Source: Methanothrix sp. (GTDB taxonomy: Archaea > Halobacteriota > Methanosarcinia > Methanotrichales > Methanotrichaceae). Taken from it: 41,347 bases of DNA. The translations under genes were made by a program, and so were the position numbers. The notes below the pieces were generated by a model. It ran no database searches. It was given only the letters and a program-made list of their open reading frames with translations, and was not told where the DNA came from. The stretch covers positions 1 through 41,347 of the forward strand of contig JALNZQ010000001.1 in assembly GCA_023229165.1 (NCBI GenBank), read 5' to 3'. Positions 16,272 through 24,117 of this stretch are shown piece by piece; the first letter of the stretch is position 1; the number at the start of each line of letters is the position of its first letter.

Positions 16272-17075
16272 ATGCTCATCTTCATTGGTCTTGGGCTCTA
16301 CGACGAGCGGGATATCTCCGTCAAAGGCCTGGATGCGATTCATGCCGCTGACGTGGTTTATGCTGAGTTTTACACCTCCCGGCTGATGGGGGTGGCTTTT
16401 GAGACGCTGGAGGCATTCTATGGCAAAAAGATCAACCTTCTCTCTCGCTCGCAGGTGGAGGTGGACCCCTCCTGGATGGGGGATGCCATGGATAAAGACG
16501 TGGCCTTCCTGGTGGGGGGCGATGCCATGGTCTCCACCACTCATCTGGACCTGCGGCTGCGAGCGGCAAAGATGGGCATCAAGACGCGGGTGATTCACTC
16601 TTCCTCCATTGTTACTGCGGTATCGGGGCTTTGCGGCCTGCAAAACTACCGGTTCGGCAGGTCCACGACCATTCCCTTTCCCTACATTTCCCGGGGCAAG
16701 CGCATAATTCCCGAGACGCCCTACCTGGTTTTAAAGGAGAACCTGGAGCGCAATTTGCATACCATGCTCTTCCTGGATATCCAGAGCGATTTTGGCGAGA
16801 GATACATGACCGTAAACGAAGGCGCCGCGCTGCTCCTGGAGATGCAGGAGGCTGCGGGCGAGAATATCCTGGATGAAATTTTAGGCATAGGCATTGCCCG
16901 AGCGGGCTCGGATGATGCCACGGTGAAAGCTGATCTTCTTGCTCGTCTGCAAAGCTACGACTTTGGCGGACCCTTGCATATCCTGATAGTTCCCGCCAGG
17001 CTGCATTTCATGGAGGCGCAGGCCCTAACGGAATTAGCAGGCGCGCCTGAAGATACTGTAAAATGCATAGACTGA
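16272..17075 (+). CDS. dphB: Diphthine synthase DphB
   Basis: 267 residues of the tetrapyrrole (corrin/porphyrin) methylase fold. It methylates the modified histidine of elongation factor 2 with SAM during diphthamide synthesis. Motifs: MLIFIGLGLYDERDISVKG at the start, FLVGGDAMVSTTHLDLRLRA (SAM-binding GGD loop), HSSSIVTAVSGLCGLQNYRFGR and PYLVLKENL. ATG 16272 is chosen because GAGG lies 8 bases before it and the protein then begins at the first family strand; the frame is open back to 16233. Length is typical of archaeal enzymes. Confidence 0.93.
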   Translation: MLIFIGLGLYDERDISVKGLDAIHAADVVYAEFYTSRLMGVAFETLEAFYGKKINLLSRSQVEVDPSWMGDAMDKDVAFLVGGDAMVSTTHLDLRLRAAKMGIKTRVIHSSSIVTAVSGLCGLQNYRFGRSTTIPFPYISRGKRIIPETPYLVLKENLERNLHTMLFLDIQSDFGERYMTVNEGAALLLEMQEAAGENILDEILGIGIARAGSDDATVKADLLARLQSYDFGGPLHILIVPARLHFMEAQALTELAGAPEDTVKCID

Positions 17076-17144
17076 AAAGCTATTAATATGAATGATGCTG
17101 GATCAATTTGATGAAATTGATAGACGCAGGGGGCGCGCCCAGGA

Positions 17145-17492
17145 ATGAAGCTCGGATTAGTCACTGAGTTTGATGCTGCTCACAGCCTGCCCGGCTACCA
17201 GGGCAAGTGCGCCAATCTGCACGGCCACACCTACCAGGTGGAGATTGTGGTGGAGGGCGATGTGGGCGACGACGGCTTCGTCATGGATTTTTATCAGCTA
17301 AAAAAAATCATTGCCGAAGCATTGCAGGATCTGGACCACGGCTACTTAAATGATATTTTGCCAAACCCCACAGCCGAGACTATCGCCCAATGGATATCGG
17401 ATCGGCTGAAAAACGATATGGGCGGCACTGCCGTCCGGCTGCTCTCCTTGAAACTTTGGGAAGGAAAGAATAAATGGGTGATGATCGACTGA
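17145..17492 (+). CDS. queD: 6-carboxytetrahydropterin synthase QueD / PTPS family
   Basis: 115 residues. T-fold enzyme of queuosine/archaeosine precursor synthesis, converting dihydroneopterin triphosphate to carboxytetrahydropterin. The zinc site is FDAAHSLPGY plus NLHGHTY, with the catalytic Cys in KCANLHGH, the QueD-type spacing; LDHGYLND and PTAETIAQWI supply the remaining ligands and pterin-binding Glu region. In archaea it leads to preQ0 and archaeosine in tRNA. It lies 69 bases after dphB and tail-to-tail with the next gene. A pterin-synthesis role cannot be excluded. Confidence 0.9.
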   Translation: MKLGLVTEFDAAHSLPGYQGKCANLHGHTYQVEIVVEGDVGDDGFVMDFYQLKKIIAEALQDLDHGYLNDILPNPTAETIAQWISDRLKNDMGGTAVRLLSLKLWEGKNKWVMID

Positions 17493-17495
17493 TTT

Positions 17496-17897
17496 CTATT
17501 GGGTCGCGGTCGTATCCCAGTTTTTAGTAGCTTCCGGATTGTCCTTCAGTTCCTTTATCCTGGCGGCGGCCTGCTCATCGTAATACTTCTTGTATTTTTC
17601 TTCTCGATCTTTCTTGCCCCAATCCGCTATTTTTCTGTCCAGGGCTTCGAACATGTACTTCTCGGCTGCCTTGACGGTTTCCATGTCTCCTCTCAGCACC
17701 AGGATCTCTCTGTCCATCACTTCACCGGTCATCTCCATTTTGCCCGGACGGCGGATCAGGTCCAGCTCGAAATTCTCGACTATCTCGCGGATTACTGAGA
17801 CAGGCATGCTCAAGGGGATCGCCAGGTCGTAAAGTCCTTTCAAATCTTCTGCGCTTTCTTTTGTGGGAGAGTCCATAAGTACCATGGTTAGAATCAT
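17496..17897 (-). CDS. Uncharacterised archaeal protein
   Basis: 133 residues that I do not recognise. The first 90 residues could be a small alpha/beta domain (SVIREIVENFELDLIRRPGKMEM, then EILVLRGDMETVKAAEKYMFEAL), and the last 40 are highly charged and helical (KKDREEKYKKYYDEQAAARIKEL). No signal peptide or membrane segment. It ends 3 bases from the queD stop, convergent, and starts about 100 bases from tRNA-Ile. AAGG lies upstream of ATG 17897; ATG 17885 and 17876 are alternatives. Good codon use and absence of stops support a real gene. Confidence 0.7.
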   Translation of the reverse strand: MILTMVLMDSPTKESAEDLKGLYDLAIPLSMPVSVIREIVENFELDLIRRPGKMEMTGEVMDREILVLRGDMETVKAAEKYMFEALDRKIADWGKKDREEKYKKYYDEQAAARIKELKDNPEATKNWDTTATQ

Positions 17898-17995
17898 TCT
17901 TGCCTTGATTTAAGGTTGTCGAAGACTCAAAATCGATCTAGGGGCTATCGAAGGGAAACAGTTATTAATGGGATCATCAATGCAAAGTGCGGCTC

Positions 17996-18069
17996 GGGCC
18001 CGTAGCTTAGCCAGGTTGAGCGCACGGCTGATAACCGTGAGGTCACGCGTTCAAATCGCGTCGGGCCCA
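17996..18069 (+). tRNA. tRNA-Ile(GAT)
   Basis: A 74-base cloverleaf: acceptor GGGCCCG/CGGGCCC, D stem GCTT/GAGC, anticodon stem CACGG/CCGTG with loop CTGATAA (anticodon GAT), 5-base variable loop, T stem ACGCG/CGCGT with loop TTCAAAT, discriminator A. No encoded CCA and no intron. An AT-rich box (GTTATTAAT) is about 35 bases upstream. Confidence 0.95.
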
Positions 18070-18079
18070 TTTTCCTATT

Positions 18080-18532
18080 TTAGTGAGATATTTCTCCATC
18101 TAGTGTCATGTTCATGACCAAGTCGAAGGGCAGGGCCTGACACCATCCCGCTTTCTCAAAGATGGACATGAAGCATACACCCATGAGCTTCTTGTATTTC
18201 ATTTTGCCCAGAAAATCTTTCATCTCAGCGGGCTTGACGCCTATTTTGGGCATGGCCATGCCCCCCAGGATTACAACAACATCCGCCTCCGCACTTGCTG
18301 CACTAGCCAGCTCCATTCCATATTCCGTGGCTACGATGCGCCGTGCTTTATCCATATTTAAGCCGGGCATAAATGCCAGCTCTTTTTCTCGCACCGGATA
18401 GCCCAGAAATAGGGCAAAGGGTGTGCAAAACCCTGGAGAGCCGATAAAAACGATCTTCTTGTCATCCTTCACCAGATCTCTAAATCCGTTCAGCATCCCG
18501 CCTAGGCCTTTTACGTCCTGTATCTTCTCCAT
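18080..18532 (-). CDS. DUF2124-family protein
   Basis: 150 residues of a small family found almost only in methanogens, function unknown. Visible pattern: KIVFIGSPGFCTPFALFLGYPVREKE, DVVVILGGMAMPKIGVKP, KLMGVCFMSIFEKAGW, and FDLVMNMTLDGEI. The Rossmann-like alternation and the GSPG/GGMAMP glycine turns suggest nucleotide or cofactor binding, which is inference. ATG 18532 is chosen over the longer frame to 18784 because a TATA run lies 23 bases before it and the upstream extension does not look like protein. The mRNA is then probably leaderless. Confidence 0.8.
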   Translation of the reverse strand: MEKIQDVKGLGGMLNGFRDLVKDDKKIVFIGSPGFCTPFALFLGYPVREKELAFMPGLNMDKARRIVATEYGMELASAASAEADVVVILGGMAMPKIGVKPAEMKDFLGKMKYKKLMGVCFMSIFEKAGWCQALPFDLVMNMTLDGEISH

Positions 18533-18554
18533 TATCTTAGGATTGCATTTAGAT

Positions 18555-18566
18555 AATATATATATT
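18555..18566 (-). promoter_or_regulatory. TATA box of the DUF2124 gene
   Basis: AATATATATATT lies 23 bases upstream (on the minus strand) of the DUF2124 ATG. This is the distance expected for a leaderless archaeal transcript starting at or next to the start codon, and no Shine-Dalgarno is seen there. Confidence 0.55.
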
Positions 18567-18644
18567 CTGTATGCCGGAAAATCGTCGCGGTTGGATTTGA
18601 TGGCATGCCCGATGCCTGCCGTGAAAAGACTCTGCGGTGCAAAA

Positions 18645-18684
18645 CTGCCGCGACAGGGCACTAAAGAATGCCCTGTCGCGGCAG
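18645..18684. repeat. Perfect 16-base inverted repeat
   Basis: CTGCCGCGACAGGGCA at 18645-18660 and its exact complement at 18669-18684 enclose an 8-base loop (CTAAAGAA). It lies in the 284-base gap between the divergent DUF2124 and aglB genes. No T-run follows on either strand, so it is not a simple terminator. It could be an operator, a structured leader of aglB, or a dispersed palindromic element. Confidence 0.9.
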
Positions 18685-18816
18685 GCAAAGCCAGATCTAT
18701 CCCGATGATGCAAAAACGAGCGGCTGGCAAAAATATTCCGGAAAAAGGAGCGCGTATATCGCGATCACGCCTGAGATGATTCAAAACGTTTATGAGGATA
18801 GAACTGTCACTTGGTC

Positions 18817-21612
18817 ATGATGTCTAAGAGATCTGTAGATAAGGGTGACAGTGGCAATAGAACCACGGTGAAGCCCAACGAGGCCAAGCCGCGGGAGGCC
18901 TCGTTCGTCCCCCTGGAAAAGAAGGCCAATGCGGCGGCCAAGGCCGGCATTTGGCAGAATAGCGATTTATATTTATACGCAGGATTGATCGTGGCGGCAC
19001 TTTTCTCATTTTATTTGCGCGCCATTGTTCCCTGGGATCGAGTCTTCTCGGGCAGCAGCGTCATATTCAGCAGCGAGACCGATGCCTGGTATCATATGAT
19101 GCTGGCCAAAGGCACTGTGATCAACCTGCAGAGATTATGGTTTGATCCAATGACTTATTTCCCTCATGGAACGCCGCTGCACTTTGGTCCTTTCGTGAGC
19201 TGGGCCATTACCGTATTCTCCTACATCTTCGGACTGGGCCAGCCCAGCAATCATCTGGTTGAGGTAGTGGGCGCCTTCTTGCCGGCAGTCCTTGGCGCAC
19301 TCCTGGTCTTCCCCGTCTACTTCATCGGAAGGGAGCTATGCGGCAAGAGCTGCGGCCTAGTTTCGGCACTGATCATTGCCGTGCTTCCCGGCCAGGTCTT
19401 AAGCCGCACCACTCTGGGTTTTACAGATCACCACGCGGCAGAGATCCTGTTTAGCAGCTTGACTATGATGTTCCTGCTCTTTGCACTTCGCTCCGGCAAG
19501 AGCATGACCTTTGCGGCTGTGCAGAGGAATTTGTCAGCATTTAAGTGGCCCCTCCTCTATTCCGCTCTGGCCGGTGTTTCCCTCGGTCTTTACATCGATG
19601 CCTGGTCATCCGGATTTCTCTTCGAGGGAATAATTCTGCTCTTCATTATGTTGCAGAGCATCTTTGACCACATCCGGGGAAAGAACGTGGAATACTTGGG
19701 TATATCCGGCGCAACGACTTTCCTCGTGGCCACGCTGCTGGTGCTCCCCTTTGTCGATTCCTACTACGGCTTCAACCATTATCTCTACAGTCTCTTCCAG
19801 CCCACCATACTTCTCCTGGGCGTGGTTGCAGTCGTCTTTTTCTCTGTCCTGTCCAGGTTCATCCGAGAAAAGGGATTCGAGAGCTACTACTATCCTGGCG
19901 CAATGGTGGGATTGGCGGCCATAGGTACGACCATACTTTACTTTGTCCTTCCTCAGTTCACCAGGCCGCTCTTGGCGGGACTTGCCATATTCCAGCAGAA
20001 GACGGGTGGAGCCGCAACTGTTGGTGAGGCATCGGCATTGTTCTCCAGCGGGGGACAGTTCACCTTTAGCAGTGTCATCACATCGTTTCCAGGAATCGGC
20101 TACAGCCCCGATCCTACGGCTGTATTCCGCCTGCCTGAGACCCTTGCTATCTTGTTTACAACTTTCACATTTGCTCTGATAGCGTTGATCTTGCTCATCT
20201 CCAGAAATGTCAAGTTCCAAAAGCCCGCTGAAATATTGATCTTGACCTGGTCTTTGATGATCCTCATCATGGCTCTCGCTCAGAACCGGTTCACCTATTA
20301 CTATGCGATAAACGTGGCCGTTCTCACCGGCTTTTTGGTAACAATGGTATTGCAGAGGGTCGGCGTCACGGATCTGAACCTGGATATAGTCAAGGACCCG
20401 GTCAAGCTGATCACCTCAAATCTCCAGATCATCCTGGCGGCAATTTTGATATTTTTGTTTATCCTTTTGCCAAGTCTTAGCTGGAGCATAGTATACGCTC
20501 AAAGTGCCGGCGGCCCGGATTCTGATTGGCTGACCTCAACGGCATGGCTACAGAACAATACGCCAGAGCCCGGTATGGACCTTTATGAGAAATATGAGCG
20601 GCCCGCCGGCGGCAAGTATGCCTATCCTGATACGGCTTACGGCATTATGTCCTGGTGGGATTACGGACACCTCATTGAATGTGTGGGCCATAGAATTCCC
20701 AATGCTAATCCTTTCCAGCAGGGAATAGGCAGCGTCACCACGAATGCTCCTGGCTCTTCGCCCTTCTTCTTAGCCGAGAATGAGAGCCAGGCGGAAGCAG
20801 TGCTGGCAGACCTTGATCTAAACCGTTCGCAATATCTCAACACCAAGTACGTGATGATCGATCAGCCCATGGCGGTAGGTAAGTTCCATGCCATGGCGGC
20901 CTGGAGCACCATTCCCACTTCCAAGTACATGGCTGGAGTCTACCAGCAGCAAGGCGACAGTTGGGTGCCTGTGCAGATCTGGCGCGAGTCCTATTTCAAG
21001 TCCATGGCGGCTCGCATGTACTTTTTCGACGGAACCGAGAATTCTGGAGAGACGGGAGTAGGACTGGCCTATCGCGCCAGGGATGCAGGAAATGGAGCTA
21101 CGGTTCCTGTGCTTACCGAGGCGCCCATGATCACTCGCAATCGCACTGAGCTGGAGGCGTTCATCAACGAGAGCCGAAATAAAGGGGACAATGCTGAGAT
21201 CGCTGCCATGACTCCTGCCAGTTCTGCCTTCCCGCTCGATGCCCTGCAGCATTACCGTCTGGTGCATGAGTCCGAGAATACCATAACCGCGGGTCAGAAG
21301 TTCGTCAAGATCTTCGAGCATGTGCCGGGAGTGGTTATTAGCGGAAATGCGCCTGCCGGAACTAAAGTTGTAGCCGCAATTCCCATCATGACCAATCAGA
21401 AGCGGGCTTTCATCTACCAGCAGTCCAACACCAGTGATGCCGACGGCCGGTTCACCCTGGTGCTTCCTTACTCTACGGAAGGCCCAATTGTCGGCGGCAC
21501 TAATTTCGATACTAAGCCCATGAGTGCCTACCAGTTGTCTGTGGGTGACAAGACCTACGAATTGAAGGTGCCTGAGGAGTACGTCCTCTCCGGAGCTGTC
21601 ATCACCGTATGA
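18817..21612 (+). CDS. aglB: Oligosaccharyltransferase AglB (STT3 family)
   Basis: 931 residues. Membrane enzyme that moves glycan from a dolichol carrier to Asn of secreted proteins such as the S-layer. After about 45 charged residues there are some 11-13 hydrophobic segments up to residue 560, then a large external domain. Catalytic features: SSETDAWYHMML (the first acidic metal motif, near residue 89), TDHHAAEIL (second acidic motif), and WWDYGHLI at about residue 612 (acceptor binding). The C-terminal 100 residues look like a beta-rich extra domain. ATG 18817 and 18820 are both possible. Its stop overlaps the creatininase-family gene in ATGA. Confidence 0.92.
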   Translation: MMSKRSVDKGDSGNRTTVKPNEAKPREASFVPLEKKANAAAKAGIWQNSDLYLYAGLIVAALFSFYLRAIVPWDRVFSGSSVIFSSETDAWYHMMLAKGTVINLQRLWFDPMTYFPHGTPLHFGPFVSWAITVFSYIFGLGQPSNHLVEVVGAFLPAVLGALLVFPVYFIGRELCGKSCGLVSALIIAVLPGQVLSRTTLGFTDHHAAEILFSSLTMMFLLFALRSGKSMTFAAVQRNLSAFKWPLLYSALAGVSLGLYIDAWSSGFLFEGIILLFIMLQSIFDHIRGKNVEYLGISGATTFLVATLLVLPFVDSYYGFNHYLYSLFQPTILLLGVVAVVFFSVLSRFIREKGFESYYYPGAMVGLAAIGTTILYFVLPQFTRPLLAGLAIFQQKTGGAATVGEASALFSSGGQFTFSSVITSFPGIGYSPDPTAVFRLPETLAILFTTFTFALIALILLISRNVKFQKPAEILILTWSLMILIMALAQNRFTYYYAINVAVLTGFLVTMVLQRVGVTDLNLDIVKDPVKLITSNLQIILAAILIFLFILLPSLSWSIVYAQSAGGPDSDWLTSTAWLQNNTPEPGMDLYEKYERPAGGKYAYPDTAYGIMSWWDYGHLIECVGHRIPNANPFQQGIGSVTTNAPGSSPFFLAENESQAEAVLADLDLNRSQYLNTKYVMIDQPMAVGKFHAMAAWSTIPTSKYMAGVYQQQGDSWVPVQIWRESYFKSMAARMYFFDGTENSGETGVGLAYRARDAGNGATVPVLTEAPMITRNRTELEAFINESRNKGDNAEIAAMTPASSAFPLDALQHYRLVHESENTITAGQKFVKIFEHVPGVVISGNAPAGTKVVAAIPIMTNQKRAFIYQQSNTSDADGRFTLVLPYSTEGPIVGGTNFDTKPMSAYQLSVGDKTYELKVPEEYVLSGAVITV

Positions 21613-22325
21613 AGCTTCTGGAGGAGATGAGCTGGCCGCAGATCGTTGCAGGACTTAAGGAGACGCAAACTGTGATCCTGCCCGTGGGAGCAACCGAGGA
21701 GCATGGACCTCATCTGCCCACGATGACGGATACCATTCAGGCCGTGGAGGTGGCGCGCTCTGTCGCAAAAGGGCGCCACGTCTTCCTGGCCCCTCCCCTG
21801 CATTACGGAGTATGCCGCAGCACGCGGGGCTTTCCCGGCACCATCACCGTGGGGCACGATGCCCTGCGCGCCTTTGCCAGGGATCTGCTGCTCTCCTTTG
21901 CAGATAGCGGCTTTGCCAGGGTGCTGATTCTAACGGGCCACGCGGGAGGACAGCACATGGCGGCTCTCGAGGAGGCCTGTCAGATGGCTGTGGAAGAGCG
22001 CGATTTCTGCGTGAGCCTGGTGTCTTTGTTCGACCTGATTGATGCCGGGGCGGTTGAAACCCCTCACGACGGGCATGCCGGGGAGATGGAGACCTCGCTC
22101 ATGATGAATATTCGTCCCGATCTGGTCAAAGGGAGGCCTGAGAAGCATTTCCCGAAAAGGCCGCGGTTCCTGGTCATGAAGGACGTGCGCAGCCTTATGG
22201 GAAACGGTGTCATGGGCAATCCCCAGCCGGCAACGCTAGAGAAAGGAAAGCAGTTCTTCCAGATGGCTGTGACCGGTGTCATGGGTGCCCTGGATGAGCT
22301 GGAGAGCGACGTCTGGAAAAAGTGA
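21609..22325 (+). CDS. Creatininase-family amidohydrolase (possibly ArfB)
   Basis: 238 residues. Metal-binding motifs of the creatininase fold are clear: GATEEHGPHLPTMTDT (Glu, His, Asp), TGHAGGQHMAALEEAC and the catalytic DGHAGEMETSLMM. In methanogens a member of this family, ArfB, removes formate from the first intermediate of riboflavin and F420 synthesis after GTP cyclohydrolase III; that role is plausible here but not proven, since mycofactocin and creatinine enzymes share the motifs. Translation is coupled to aglB by a 4-base overlap, though the two functions seem unrelated. Confidence 0.82.
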   Translation: MKLLEEMSWPQIVAGLKETQTVILPVGATEEHGPHLPTMTDTIQAVEVARSVAKGRHVFLAPPLHYGVCRSTRGFPGTITVGHDALRAFARDLLLSFADSGFARVLILTGHAGGQHMAALEEACQMAVEERDFCVSLVSLFDLIDAGAVETPHDGHAGEMETSLMMNIRPDLVKGRPEKHFPKRPRFLVMKDVRSLMGNGVMGNPQPATLEKGKQFFQMAVTGVMGALDELESDVWKK

Positions 22326-22408
22326 TCCCGCTCCGACTCGTCTCTTTTTTCCTTATATCTTTTATTTCTGCGATTCTTCTCCGGGCTCTCTTTCGGCTAT
22401 TCGACAGG

Positions 22409-22415
22409 TTTATAA
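22409..22415 (+). promoter_or_regulatory. Candidate TATA box and long leader of pheST
   Basis: TTTATAA at 22409-22415 would start a transcript near 22438, leaving a leader of about 170 bases before the pheS ATG at 22608. The leader holds a tandem direct repeat CTTCGGGCAT (22510-22519 and 22520-22529), a short hairpin GGCTTTTAAAGCC just before it, and a pyrimidine-rich tract after it. The first 80 bases of the gap (22340-22366) are T-rich and may terminate the upstream operon. Confidence 0.4.
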
Positions 22416-22607
22416 CTTATCAATCTAACCGGAAAAACCGTGCCTGGGAAGACTGCTAAATGTTCATTTGTCAATCATGAAATCAGGCTTTTAAAGCCGG
22501 AGAGGCTAGCTTCGGGCATCTTCGGGCATTTAGTCTTTTCTTTCTTTTGATGGGGGCGAGAGGGCAAGAGAGCCTTGCTCTGATCCGCCCGATTGTGGGA
22601 TGGTGTT

Positions 22608-24104
22608 ATGTTATCTAAAAATGATGAAAAAGTTTTGGAAGCGATATCTGAAGGAGATTCTGATCCTCAGAGCATTGCCGATAAGCTGGGAATGAAAGTA
22701 GAGGCGGTGCGAGCCTCGGCTGATGCTTTGGGCGAGCAAGACCTAATCAAGGTGACAAAGTCAGTAGCTGAGATTGTCTCTCTGACAGAAGAAGGCACAA
22801 AGTACGCCAAAGAGGGGCTTCCAGAGAGAAATCTTCTCCAGTCATTGGGATCAGGCAAGCCCATTTCCGAGCTGAAAGATCCTGCACTCAAGATCGGCCT
22901 GGGGTGGCTGCGCAAGAAGAACTGGGCCACGATTCAAGGGGGCGTGATCAAGCCGCTGGACTCTGCCACTATGGGCTTGGACGAGGTGATGCTGCAAGAT
23001 CTGCTGGCCGGAGCGAAGAACATTGCGGATCTGCATAAAAAGAGCCTAGCCGATCTTAAGAGCCGGGCGCTGGTTGCCTCCAGCAAGAGCAAAGAGTGGA
23101 GGTATGTGATCACTGGATCTGGTAGGTCGTTAGCAGAATCCAACAAGAAATACAGTGAATCAAGTACTGCATTTGGATACAGCAATATATCATATTTGGA
23201 AAAAGTAACCTCTGAAGTCATAAAAAATGGCATATGGGATGGAAAGTATGTCACGATAGACGGAAATCGATATGAATTCCGTCCCTACGACGTCACCCTC
23301 GCAGCCGATCGGATCATCCCCGGCAAGAAGCACCCCTACCAGAGGCTCATCGATTTCATGCGGGAGATCATGCTGGAGATGGGGTTTGTGGAGATCAAGG
23401 GTCAGATAGTGCAGTCCAGCTTCTGGAACTTCGATGCTCTCTTCCAGCCGCAAGACCATCCTGCCCGAGAGATGCAGGACACCTTCTATCTGGACAGCCT
23501 GGCCGATATTCCCGACTACTCCCGGGTCAAAGAGATGCATGAATGCGGAGGAGCCGGATCTGCTGGCTGGGGGGGATGCTGGAAGCCGGAGGTGGCCCGT
23601 CAGGAGGTGCTGCGAACGCATACTACGGGAGTGACCATAAAGTATCTGGCCGAACACCCCGAGCCGCCGGTCAAGGCCTTCGGCATAGATCGCGTCTACC
23701 GGCGCGAGGCCATAGACGCCACCCACACCCCGGAGTTCGAGCAGCTGGAAGGCATTGTAATGGACAGGGATGTGACGTTCTCTCATCTTCTGGGCATCTT
23801 GAAGGAATTTTATGCCAAGATGGGTTTTGAGGAGGTACGCTTCCGGCCGGGCTACTTCCCCTACACCGAGCCCTCCGTCGAGCCGGAGGTCTTCATAGAA
23901 GGCCTCGGATGGGTGGAGCTGGGCGGAGCGGGAGTCTTCCGAAAAGAGGTCACGGCGCCCTTCGGCATCGAGCATCCCGTGCTGGCCTGGGGCCTGGGAG
24001 TCTCGCGGGTGGCCATGCTTAAGCTGGGGCTCAAAGATCTGCGATTGCTCTATCAGTCAGATATCGAGTGGCTACGCGAAACGCCCGTTTCCATCAAGCT
24101 TTGA
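22608..24104 (+). CDS. pheS: Phenylalanyl-tRNA synthetase alpha subunit
   Basis: 498 residues. Class II synthetase catalytic subunit that charges tRNA-Phe as an (alpha-beta)2 enzyme. The N-terminal 160 residues contain winged-helix modules (LSKNDEKVLEAISEGDSDPQSIADKLG), as in archaeal/eukaryal alpha subunits. The catalytic core shows HPYQRLIDFMREIMLEMGF, SSFWNFDALFQPQDHPAREMQDTFYL in parts (motif 2 region), ATHTPEFEQLEGIV, and motif 3 GLGVSRVAMLKLG. ATG 22608 replaces the GTG 22593 opening because it begins the wing-helix and has GGTG just upstream. pheT follows after 13 bases. Confidence 0.94.
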   Translation: MLSKNDEKVLEAISEGDSDPQSIADKLGMKVEAVRASADALGEQDLIKVTKSVAEIVSLTEEGTKYAKEGLPERNLLQSLGSGKPISELKDPALKIGLGWLRKKNWATIQGGVIKPLDSATMGLDEVMLQDLLAGAKNIADLHKKSLADLKSRALVASSKSKEWRYVITGSGRSLAESNKKYSESSTAFGYSNISYLEKVTSEVIKNGIWDGKYVTIDGNRYEFRPYDVTLAADRIIPGKKHPYQRLIDFMREIMLEMGFVEIKGQIVQSSFWNFDALFQPQDHPAREMQDTFYLDSLADIPDYSRVKEMHECGGAGSAGWGGCWKPEVARQEVLRTHTTGVTIKYLAEHPEPPVKAFGIDRVYRREAIDATHTPEFEQLEGIVMDRDVTFSHLLGILKEFYAKMGFEEVRFRPGYFPYTEPSVEPEVFIEGLGWVELGGAGVFRKEVTAPFGIEHPVLAWGLGVSRVAMLKLGLKDLRLLYQSDIEWLRETPVSIKL

Positions 24105-24117
24105 AGGGGGATTAATC

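Noticed and set aside
16173..16643. N-terminal extension of mcrC back to 16643
   Set aside because: The extension is antisense to dphB and His/Pro-rich; the McrC family begins at MIGRATQVVD.
18533..18784. N-terminal extension of the DUF2124 gene
   Set aside because: It covers the TATA box and the 16-base hairpin, and its translation does not resemble the family.
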